Assembly: GCA_023436825.1 (NCBI GenBank) | Contig: JAEZHS010000557.1 | Span: 1-8,378, forward strand | Reading direction: 5' to 3' | Length of the DNA stretch: 8,378 nt | DNA from: Pseudomonadota bacterium | GTDB taxonomy: Bacteria > Pseudomonadota > Alphaproteobacteria > Reyranellales > Reyranellaceae | Shown here: piece by piece, positions 1 to 6,456 of the stretch | Layout: every line of letters starts with the position of its first letter | Position numbering within the stretch: position 1 is the first letter of the stretch | The notes under the pieces: generated by a model | What the model was told of the DNA's origin: nothing | The model's input: the letters and a program-made list of their open reading frames with translations, nothing else | Databases searched by the model: none | Translations under genes and position numbers: made by a program

Positions 1-18
1 GTCTTAGAACAGCCTCAC

Positions 19-108
19 TGTCATCCCGAGCGTAGCGAGGGACCTTTCCTGGGGCCTGAAAGGCCCCTCGCTTCGGTAAGCGCGGGGTAACCCTCGCGCC
101 GGGTGACA
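19..108. repeat. Hairpin-rich intergenic repeat (REP/MITE-like)
   Basis: This 90-bp stretch has imperfect inverted ends: TGTCATCCC at 19-27 and GGGTGACA at 101-108, whose reverse complement TGTCACCC differs by one missing base. Inside are a perfect hairpin, GGGGCCT (51-57) / loop GAA / AGGCCCC (61-67), and a second stem, GCGCGGGG (80-87) / TAA / CCC-T-CGCGC (91-99), with one bulged T. The phrase around 21-42 (tcatcccgagcgtagcgagg) is of a kind I know as a dispersed intergenic repeat in many high-GC proteobacteria; that is recollection, not a search. It begins 8 bp beyond the stop codon of the minus-strand hydrolase gene, so in RNA it could act as a 3'-end stabiliser or weak terminator. There is no U-tract, so a classic intrinsic terminator is unlikely. 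Confidence 0.6.
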
Positions 109-116
109 ACATTCGG

Positions 117-908
117 TTACCCGACCGGCGGGACGTCCAGCCTGACCACAACCCCCTCGAGCGCCTTCGACGGCGCCGGATAGCGCTTCATCACCAGCGG
201 ATCGTGGCCCGGGATGATGTGCTGCGGCGACGCCGCCAGTGACCGCAGCTTGTCGTAGCCCTCGATCGTGTCGCCGACATGGAAGGTCGTCGGGAAGGCG
301 CGGCCGGTCTCCATGTGCTCGTAGTAGTGGCTGCAGTCGGAGGCCAGCACCAGCCAGCCGCGTTCGGTGGCCACGCGCACGCACTGCAGGCCCATCGTAT
401 GCCCGCCGATGTGATGCACGCTGATCCCGGGCGCCAGCTCGGCCGAACCGGCATGGAAGCGCACGCGAGCGCCGAACACCAGCCGCACCATGCCGACGAC
501 GTCCTCGACCTCGTAGCCGTGGTTGAACCGGCCGTGGCGCATGTAGCGGCCGGTGGCGAAGTTCATTTCCAGGTCCTGCAGATGGAACTCGGCCGCGGGA
601 AAGTCGAAGAACGTGCCGACATGGTCGTAGTGCATGTGGGTGATGACGACGTCCTTCACCGCCTTGGCATTGACGCCCATCAGCGCCAGCCCTTCGGTCG
701 GGGTGCGCAGGAAAGTGCGCTTGCGCTTCTTCGCCATCGCCTCGGTGAAGCCGGTATCGACCACGACGGTGCGGTTGGCGTTGCGCACCAGCCACACGAA
801 ATAGTCCATCGGCATGGGCGCATCGTGCGGATCGCCGCCGATGAAATGCGAGGCGCGCATGGCATCGCGCGTGGCGTATCGGATGGCGAAGACTTCGTAG
901 GTTTCCAT
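117..908 (-). CDS. MBL-fold metallohydrolase, N-acyl-homoserine-lactonase-like family
   Basis: A 263-residue cytoplasmic metallo-beta-lactamase-fold hydrolase with no signal peptide or membrane segment. The dinuclear-metal motif HMHYDH is at residues 91-96 (H91, H93, D95, H96). Further ligands are expected at H170 (GGHTMG), D191 (ASDCSH) and H235 (PGHDP), so the full HxHxDH-H-D-H set is present and the enzyme should be active. DTG at 51-53 is the usual strand/turn of the fold. Length and layout fit the AiiA/AttM-type lactonase group, but that group also contains lactonases and esterases for other substrates, so quorum quenching is only a possibility. The frame stays open upstream to 1052, but that start would run into the divergent binding-protein gene. 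The ATG at 908, giving METYEVFAIRY, matches the usual N-terminus of the family. Its Shine-Dalgarno is poor: GGGA lies only two bases from the ATG. It is divergent from the TTT binding-protein gene at 1012, which suggests the hydrolase may act on the ligand of that protein. Confidence 0.88.
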   Translation of the reverse strand: METYEVFAIRYATRDAMRASHFIGGDPHDAPMPMDYFVWLVRNANRTVVVDTGFTEAMAKKRKRTFLRTPTEGLALMGVNAKAVKDVVITHMHYDHVGTFFDFPAAEFHLQDLEMNFATGRYMRHGRFNHGYEVEDVVGMVRLVFGARVRFHAGSAELAPGISVHHIGGHTMGLQCVRVATERGWLVLASDCSHYYEHMETGRAFPTTFHVGDTIEGYDKLRSLAASPQHIIPGHDPLVMKRYPAPSKALEGVVVRLDVPPVG

Positions 909-1011
909 GATCCCGATGCCAATTCTTGCTTGAAACCCAGTCTTCCGGCGGACATCGTCGGCAACAAGCAAAAACGCCGCGCAAGACCGCGGACCGATGG
1001 GAGGAACGACA
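909..1011. promoter_or_regulatory. Divergent intergenic region between the hydrolase and the first TTT binding protein
   Basis: These 103 bp separate two genes read outwards, so promoters for both must lie here or inside the flanking genes. It is the most A/T-rich stretch nearby (for example aattcttgcttgaaa at 921-935 and aagcaaaaac at 966-975). A TTGAAA at 930-935 could be a plus-strand -35 box, but the base run 17 nt downstream (catcgt) is a poor -10. No convincing operator palindrome was seen. The regulatory role is inferred from gene orientation, not from a recognised motif. Confidence 0.45.
999..1005 (+). promoter_or_regulatory. Ribosome binding site deciding the start of the first TTT binding protein
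   Basis: GGGAGGA ends 6 nt before the ATG at 1012, a near-ideal Shine-Dalgarno. An in-frame ATG at 997 overlaps this element and would add only five residues before the positively charged start of the signal peptide, so 1012 is the better start. Confidence 0.75.
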
Positions 1012-1974
1012 ATGCTCACGCGACGCCGGGGCCTGTTGGGGTCCTTTGCCATGACGGCTGCCTGGCCGGCGGCCGGCCGGGCCCAAACGGCCTATCCCAG
1101 CAAGCCGATCCGCATTGTCCACGGCTACGGGCCGGGATCGAACCCCGACATCATCGCCCGCGTGATCTCGCCCAGCCTGACCAGCACGCTGGGCCAGAGC
1201 GTGATCGTCGAGCCCAAGCCCGGCGCCGGCGAGCGCATCGCGGCGCAGTACCTCACCACCCAGCCGCCCGACGGCTACACGCTCTATCTCATCACCGGCG
1301 GGGCCAACGTCATCAGCGCGACCGATCCACAGGTGACCTTCAGCACGCTGAATGACTTCTCCTACATTTCGACCATCACGCTGTTTCCCTTCGCGTTGTT
1401 CGTCGCGGCGAACGCGCCCTACAAGACGCTGAAGGATTTCATCGCCACGGCCCGCGAGCGGCCCGGCAAGCTCAACTACGGCCATGCCGGCACCGGCAAC
1501 ACGCTGCACCTCGCCGTCGAGCTCCTGAAGTCGCGCACCGGCATCCAGATCGAGCCGGTCGCCTACAAGGACCAAGCGCAGCTCATCAGCGACGTGATCG
1601 TGGGCCGCATCGAGGCCTCGATCAGCACCTTCACCAACTTCCACGGCGCGTTGAGCTCCGGCCAGGCGCGGGCGCTCTGCGTCACCTCGGAGGGGCGCTG
1701 GCCGCTCAATCGCGACGTCCGGTCGGTGGCCGAGGACGTGCCGGGCTACGAGGTCGTGTCGTGGCTGGGTCTTGCCGCGCCCGCCGGCCTGCCGGCCGAC
1801 ATCGCGAGCAGGCTTTCGGACGCGGTGAAGGTCGCCGTCGCCCTGCCCGAGCTGCAGGCCCGACTGCGCGACATGGGCAACGAGGCCCGCGCCAGCACGC
1901 CCGAGCAATTCCGGGCGCGCGTGGTCGCCGACTACGACAAATGGAAGCCGCTGGCGAAGATCGTGTATCCGTGA
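1012..1974 (+). CDS. TTT-family (Bug/TctC) periplasmic substrate-binding protein
   Basis: A 320-residue extracytoplasmic solute receptor for a tripartite tricarboxylate transporter. Residues 1-24 are a signal peptide: TRRRGLLG, a short hydrophobic stretch, then GRA before Q25. The TRRR-GLL start loosely resembles a Tat motif but lacks the usual Phe, so either Sec or Tat export is possible. The mature part starts YPSKPIRIV (28-36), followed by the first ligand loop GPGSNPDIIAR (40-50), then LGQSVIVEPKPGAGE (60-74) and PPDGYTLY (85-92), all typical of Bug proteins. It departs from the common form in two places: PGSNPD replaces PGGxxD, and PGAGE replaces PGAGG. Both lie in the loops that hold the carboxylate ligand, so the ligand may differ from that of the second binding protein in this window. 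No TctA or TctB membrane subunits are present here. The ligand cannot be deduced. It is divergent from the hydrolase gene and converges on putA with a 16-nt gap. Confidence 0.9.
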   Translation: MLTRRRGLLGSFAMTAAWPAAGRAQTAYPSKPIRIVHGYGPGSNPDIIARVISPSLTSTLGQSVIVEPKPGAGERIAAQYLTTQPPDGYTLYLITGGANVISATDPQVTFSTLNDFSYISTITLFPFALFVAANAPYKTLKDFIATARERPGKLNYGHAGTGNTLHLAVELLKSRTGIQIEPVAYKDQAQLISDVIVGRIEASISTFTNFHGALSSGQARALCVTSEGRWPLNRDVRSVAEDVPGYEVVSWLGLAAPAGLPADIASRLSDAVKVAVALPELQARLRDMGNEARASTPEQFRARVVADYDKWKPLAKIVYP

Positions 1975-1990
1975 TCTGCGCGCCCCAGCG

Positions 1991-4900
1991 CTACCCGATC
2001 GTCATCAGGCTGGCGTTGCCGCCGGCCGCCGCCGTGTTGACGCTGAGCGAGACTTCGTTGCCCAGGAATTCCAGCGGATAGGGCTCGACATAGACCGGCA
2101 CGATCGGCCCGTCGCGCGCGGCCAGGCGTTGGTTCAGCGCTAAAAGCTCGTCGGCGGTGCCGGCGAACAGCGCCGCGGCGATGCGAGCATCGGCCGGATC
2201 TTCCGTCACCTGGTTGCCGCTCGCCTTCACGAGATCGACCTGCACCGCCTTCTTCGCCGAGTCATGGGCGACGCAGAGGATCGTGCCCTTGGGCCGGTGG
2301 CCGTAGCTGTTGCGTTCGCCGACCGGTCCTACCAGTTCGCCGCCCGGCGGCGTGAGCAGAGGACGTTCCGCCAGCAGGCGATGGACATAGAGCGGCCCGC
2401 CCGCCTTGGGGCCGGTGCCCGACAGGCCATGGCCGCCGAACGGCTGCACGCCGACCACGGCGCCGATCATGTTGCGATTGACGTACTGGTTGCCGGCGGC
2501 ACTGGCCGCCGTGGCGCGCTCGATCGTCTCGTCGATGCGGCTGTGTACGCCGAAGGTCAGGCCGAAGCCGGTGGCGTTCACCGCCCGGACCACCGCCTCC
2601 ATGCCCTCGCGCCGGTAGCGCAGCACGTGCAGCACCGGCCCGAACACCTCGCCCGGCAGGTCGGCGACCGAATCGATCTCGATCAGCGTCGGCGGCACGA
2701 AGGTGCCCTGCTGCGTCTCTCCCGGCAGCGCCACCTGGTGCACGGCGTGACCCGCCGCGCGCATGCGCTCGATATGCGCGTCGAGGCCCTTCTGCGCGCC
2801 AGCCGAGATCACCGGCCCGACATCGACCGAGAGCCGATCGGGATTGCCGAGGCCGAGCTCGGCCATCGCCCCCTTGAGCATGGGCACGACCCGGTCGGCG
2901 ATGTCGTCCTGCAGGCAGAGCACGCGCAAGGCCGAGCAGCGCTGGCCCGCCGAATCGAAAGCCGAGGTCAGCGCATCGAGCACGAGCTGCTCGGGCAAGG
3001 CCGACGAATCGGCGACCATCGCATTCTGCCCACCGGTCTCGGCGATCAGCACCGGTGGCCGGCCGTCGCCATTGAGCCGACGGGCAAGCTCGCGGTTGAT
3101 CGACTGCGCCACCTCGGTCGAACCGGTGAACACCACGCCGGCGACCGTCGGATTGGCGACCAGGCGGGCGCCGACCTTGCCGTCGCCGGGCAGCAGCTGC
3201 AGCGCCGTGCGCGGCACGCCTGCCTCGTGCAGCAGCGCCACGGCAAGCGAGGCGATCAGCGGCGTCTCCTCGGCCGGCTTGGCGATGACGGCATTTCCCG
3301 CCGCCAGCGCGCCCGCAATCTGGCCGGTGAAGATCGACAAGGGGAAGTTCCAAGGGCTGATGCAGGCGACCGCGCCCAGCGGCTTGTGCGTGTCGTTGGA
3401 AAAACCTTCGATGCAGTCCGCGTAGTAGCGCAGGAAGTCGACGGCCTCCCTCACCTCGCCCACGGCATTGCCGAAAGTCTTGCCGGCCTCGCGCACGATT
3501 GGCCCCAGCAGCGGTTCCAGCCGCGCCTCCATCAGGTCAGCGGCCTGCCGCAGGATCGCCGCACGCGCCGCGGGCGCCTCCTGCCACGGCCTTGCCTGCT
3601 GGCAGGCCGCGTCGACCAGTTCGGGCGTGGCCTCGACGACCGTGCCGACGACGTCGCGGCGATCGGCCGGATTTGCGATCGGCTGCGCCTCGCCGCTTCG
3701 TGGACCGTCGGCCAGCACCGGCACCGCGGCGATCGGCTGTCCTTCCTGCAAAATCTGCGCGAGCCCCGCCAGTACCTGCTCGTTGGCGAGATCGAGTCCC
3801 TGAGAGTTCTTGCGGGTGGCGCCGAAAAGGTCGCGCGGCAGCCTTATGCGTGGATGCGGCGCACCCACGGGCTGCAGCGCCAGCGCCCGCTCCACCGGGT
3901 CGCCGAGAAGCGTGTCGAGCGTCACCTCCGGATTGGCGATCTGGTTGACGAACGAGGTGTTGGCGCCGTTCTCCAGCAGGCGGCGCACAAGATAGGCCAG
4001 CAGCGTCTCGTGCGTGCCTACCGGGGCATAGATGCGGCACGGCCGGTTCAGCCTGTCGCGCCCGACGACCTCCTCGTACAGCGGCTCGCCCATGCCGTGC
4101 AGGCATTGAAACTCGTACTGGCCGGCATAAAAATTCCCGCCGGCCATGACGTGGATGGTAGCGAGCGTCAGCGCATTGTGCGTGGCGAACTGCGGAAACG
4201 CCGCATCGGGCGCGGCCAGCAACCGGCGCGCGCAGGCGAGGTACGACACGTCGGTGTGGATGCGCCGTGTGAACACCGGGTAGTCCGAAAGGCCATCGAG
4301 CTGGGCGCGCTTGATCTCGCCGTCCCAGTAGGCGCCCTTGACCAGCCGCACCATCAGCCGGCGGTGCGAGCGGCGCGCCAGGTCGATCAACCAGTCGATC
4401 GTGAACACCGCACGCTTCTGATAGGCCTGCACGACGAAGCCGATGCCGTTCCAGCCTTCGAGCTCGGGCTCGAAGCAAAGCCGCTCCAGCAGGTCGAGTG
4501 AGATCTCCAGCCGGTCGGCCTCCTCGGCATCGATGTTCAATCCGATGTCGTAGTGGCGCGCGAGCACCGCCAGCTCCTTCAGTCGCGGATAGAGCTCGCC
4601 CCGCACACGCTCGATCTGTGCGCGGCTGTAGCGCGGATGAAGCGCCGACAGCTTGATCGAGATGCCGGGCCCTTCGTAGATGCCCCGTCCCCGGGCGCCG
4701 CGGCCGATGGCATGGATCGCCCGTCGGTAGGCCTGCATGTAGGCGAAAGCCTGTTGGGCCGTTACCGCCGCCTCGCCCAGCATGTCGTAGGAGTGGCGGA
4801 AGCCTTCGGCCTCGCGATCGCGGCCGTTGTCGAGCGCCTCCTCGATGGTCTGGCCGGCGACGAACTGCTCGCCCATCAGGCGCATGGCGATGTTCACGCC

Positions 4901-5407
4901 CGTGCGGATCAGCGGCTCGCCGCCGCGTCCGATCAGGCGGACCAGCGCCGCCGACAGGCCCTGCTCGCTGCTGGTCGCCGTCAGCCGCCCGGTCAGCAGC
5001 AGGCCCCAGGTCGCGGCGTTCACGAACAGAGACGGGCTGTGGCCGAGATGGGCACGCCAGTCGCCGCCGCCTATCTTGTCGCGGATCAGAGCATCGCGCG
5101 TGTCGTCATCGGGGATGCGCAGCAGCGCCTCGGCCAGGCACATCAGCGCCACGCCCTCCTGGCTCGATAGAGCGTATTCGTGGATCAGCCCTTCGACGCC
5201 TCCTGATGGAGTCTTTTTCCTGAGCGCTTCGACCAGCCGCACCGCCAGAGCGCGCGCCCGCTGGGTGCGCGCCGGCGCGAGCTTCGCCTGCTCGATCAGC
5301 GGCGGCAGGCATTCGGGCTCGGGGCGACGCCACGCTGCGGTGATGGCCGCCCGCAGCGGGGTTTGCGGCTGGATCGATTGTGCAAAAGCGTGAAAAGGAC
5401 CGGACAT
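1991..5407 (-). CDS. putA: Bifunctional proline dehydrogenase / L-glutamate-gamma-semialdehyde dehydrogenase PutA
   Basis: An 1138-residue enzyme that oxidises proline to glutamate in two FAD- and NAD-dependent steps, passing the intermediate through an internal tunnel. From the N-terminus: an alpha-helical arm (about 1-130); a proline dehydrogenase barrel (about 170-490) with GISIKLSALHPRYS (248-261), NIDAEEADRLE (291-301), RLVKGAYWDGEIKRAQ (354-369), FATHNALT (407-414) and YLVRRLLENGANTSF (472-486), whose R475-R476 pair binds the proline carboxylate; an aldehyde dehydrogenase domain (about 540-1010) with SPWNFPL (684-690), FTGSTEVA (760-767), general-base E790 and nucleophile C824 (GQRCSA); and a C-terminal domain ending in SVNTAAAGGNASLMTIG, the conserved motif of longer PutAs. 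There is no N-terminal ribbon-helix-helix domain, so it should not repress its own gene as E. coli PutA does. In other alphaproteobacteria such PutAs are controlled by an Lrp-type PutR, which is absent here. The ATG at 5407 (MSGPFHAF) is chosen because GAGG lies 9 nt upstream; in-frame ATGs at 5434 and 5515 are alternatives, and 5515 would overlap the divergent gene. Confidence 0.96.
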   Translation of the reverse strand: MSGPFHAFAQSIQPQTPLRAAITAAWRRPEPECLPPLIEQAKLAPARTQRARALAVRLVEALRKKTPSGGVEGLIHEYALSSQEGVALMCLAEALLRIPDDDTRDALIRDKIGGGDWRAHLGHSPSLFVNAATWGLLLTGRLTATSSEQGLSAALVRLIGRGGEPLIRTGVNIAMRLMGEQFVAGQTIEEALDNGRDREAEGFRHSYDMLGEAAVTAQQAFAYMQAYRRAIHAIGRGARGRGIYEGPGISIKLSALHPRYSRAQIERVRGELYPRLKELAVLARHYDIGLNIDAEEADRLEISLDLLERLCFEPELEGWNGIGFVVQAYQKRAVFTIDWLIDLARRSHRRLMVRLVKGAYWDGEIKRAQLDGLSDYPVFTRRIHTDVSYLACARRLLAAPDAAFPQFATHNALTLATIHVMAGGNFYAGQYEFQCLHGMGEPLYEEVVGRDRLNRPCRIYAPVGTHETLLAYLVRRLLENGANTSFVNQIANPEVTLDTLLGDPVERALALQPVGAPHPRIRLPRDLFGATRKNSQGLDLANEQVLAGLAQILQEGQPIAAVPVLADGPRSGEAQPIANPADRRDVVGTVVEATPELVDAACQQARPWQEAPAARAAILRQAADLMEARLEPLLGPIVREAGKTFGNAVGEVREAVDFLRYYADCIEGFSNDTHKPLGAVACISPWNFPLSIFTGQIAGALAAGNAVIAKPAEETPLIASLAVALLHEAGVPRTALQLLPGDGKVGARLVANPTVAGVVFTGSTEVAQSINRELARRLNGDGRPPVLIAETGGQNAMVADSSALPEQLVLDALTSAFDSAGQRCSALRVLCLQDDIADRVVPMLKGAMAELGLGNPDRLSVDVGPVISAGAQKGLDAHIERMRAAGHAVHQVALPGETQQGTFVPPTLIEIDSVADLPGEVFGPVLHVLRYRREGMEAVVRAVNATGFGLTFGVHSRIDETIERATAASAAGNQYVNRNMIGAVVGVQPFGGHGLSGTGPKAGGPLYVHRLLAERPLLTPPGGELVGPVGERNSYGHRPKGTILCVAHDSAKKAVQVDLVKASGNQVTEDPADARIAAALFAGTADELLALNQRLAARDGPIVPVYVEPYPLEFLGNEVSLSVNTAAAGGNASLMTIG

Positions 5408-5484
5408 GTCGTTGATCCTCAGATGAGGTAACATGACCTGAAAGACAAGCACCCCCATTGGATCGCTTAGGGAGGGTGACGCCG
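5408..5484. promoter_or_regulatory. Divergent spacer between putA and the tphC-like gene, with a short inverted repeat
   Basis: These 77 bp lie between two genes read outwards and must hold regulation for both, or share it. The inverted repeat CCTCA-GA-TGAGG at 5417-5428 overlaps the putA Shine-Dalgarno (GAGG on the minus strand, 5420-5417). It could be a short operator or a small hairpin hiding the putA ribosome-binding site. On the plus strand, AGGGAGGG at 5469-5476 sits 8 nt before the ATG at 5485 and fixes that start in preference to the in-frame ATG at 5458. No clear sigma-70 promoter and no recognised PutR or IclR (TphR-type) operator was seen. Confidence 0.45.
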
Positions 5485-6444
5485 ATGACGCTTCTGTCGC
5501 GTGCCGCCGCCGCACTGTTGCTGATGGCCGCGTCCGCGTTTGCCCAGAGCTACCCCAACAAGCAGGTGCGCATCGTCGTGCCCTTCCCGGCCGGCGGCTC
5601 GGCCGACATCCTGTGCCGCCTGGTCGGCGAGAGGCTCTCGGCGGGCTGGGGACAGACGGTGATCATCGACAATCGCGCCGGCGCGGGCGGCAACGTCGGC
5701 GCCGAGATCGTCTATCGCGCCGAGCCTGAGGGCTACACCTTGCTGTGCAGCCCGCCGGGCCCGCTCTCCATCAACCACAACCTCTACAAGACGCTGCCCT
5801 ACGACTGGACAAAGTTCGTGCCGGTCGGCGTTCTGGCGCTGGTGCCGAACGTCATCACGGCGCGCGCCGACCTGCCGGCCAACTCGCTTCAGGAGTTCAT
5901 CGCCTATGCCAAGGCCAACCCCGGCAAGGCGACCTACGCCTCGCAGGGCAGCGGCTCGACCTCGCACCTGTCGGCCAGCAACCTTGCGACCCTGGCCGGC
6001 ATCGAGCTGGTGCACGTGCCTTATAAAGGCGAGGGCCCGGCCCTGGTCGACATCAGCGCCGGCCGGGTCGACATCTTCATCGGCAACATCTCGGCGTCGT
6101 TGCGCTTCGAGAAGCAGAAGCAGGTGAAATTCCTGGGGCTGGCCAGCCGCACCCGCAGCCCCGTGGCGCCCGACGTGCCGACCACGGCCGAGCTCGGCCT
6201 GCCAGGCCTGGTGGCAAGCGCCTGGTTCGCCCTGGTGGCGCCGCCTGGGACGCCGGACGCCATTGCACATAAGGTAAGTGCCGACATGGCCGCAGCCCTG
6301 AAGCTGCCCGAGCTGCGGGCGCGGTTCCTGGAGCTCGGCGCCGAGCCGCAAGGTCGCACCCTGGCCGAGACCGCCGCCTTCATCAAGGACGAGGAAGCGC
6401 GCTGGCGCAGCGTCATCAAGTCGGCCAATGTAACGCTGGAGTGA
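5485..6444 (+). CDS. TTT-family substrate-binding protein, probable aromatic dicarboxylate (TphC-like) receptor
   Basis: A 319-residue periplasmic receptor of the Bug/TctC family. Residues 1-20 are a clean Sec signal peptide (one Arg, an Ala/Leu core, ASAFA before Q21). The mature protein begins SYPNKQVRIVVPFPAGGSADI (22-42), followed by the second ligand loop DNRAGAGGNVGAEI (62-75), PEGYTLL (81-87), HVPYKGEGPALVDISAGRVD (177-196) and APPGTPDAI (252-260); these are family hallmarks, with the standard PAGGSAD and GAGG loops that hold carboxylates. Its stop codon is 12 nt before the oxygenase alpha gene, so the two are surely co-transcribed. In Comamonas terephthalate operons the gene immediately before tphA2 is tphC, a TTT binding protein that delivers terephthalate to the TpiA-TpiB permease. 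This position makes terephthalate or a similar aromatic dicarboxylate the favoured ligand, but sequence alone does not fix Bug-family ligands. No permease genes are in the window, so it would have to use subunits encoded elsewhere. Confidence 0.9.
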   Translation: MTLLSRAAAALLLMAASAFAQSYPNKQVRIVVPFPAGGSADILCRLVGERLSAGWGQTVIIDNRAGAGGNVGAEIVYRAEPEGYTLLCSPPGPLSINHNLYKTLPYDWTKFVPVGVLALVPNVITARADLPANSLQEFIAYAKANPGKATYASQGSGSTSHLSASNLATLAGIELVHVPYKGEGPALVDISAGRVDIFIGNISASLRFEKQKQVKFLGLASRTRSPVAPDVPTTAELGLPGLVASAWFALVAPPGTPDAIAHKVSADMAAALKLPELRARFLELGAEPQGRTLAETAAFIKDEEARWRSVIKSANVTLE

Positions 6445-6445
6445 C

Positions 6446-6451
6446 AGGAGG
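6446..6451 (+). promoter_or_regulatory. Strong ribosome binding site of the oxygenase alpha gene
   Basis: A perfect AGGAGG ends 5 nt before the ATG at 6457 and begins just 2 nt after the previous stop codon. This tight spacing points to coupled expression of the binding protein and the oxygenase. Confidence 0.75.
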
Positions 6452-6456
6452 TTCGC

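Noticed and set aside
909..1052. Upstream extension of the hydrolase frame to an ATG at 1052
   Set aside because: It would overlap the start of the divergent binding-protein gene and adds 48 residues unlike the family N-terminus. The start at 908 is kept.
4..1908. A 634-codon minus-strand frame over the left part of the window
   Set aside because: It is antisense to the binding-protein gene, out of frame with the hydrolase, and ends inside the intergenic repeat.
2264..4501. A 745-codon open frame on the plus strand opposite putA
   Set aside because: It lies wholly antisense to a well-recognised gene, and its Arg/His/Ala/Gly-rich translation shows no domain. It is a by-product of strong third-position G/C bias.
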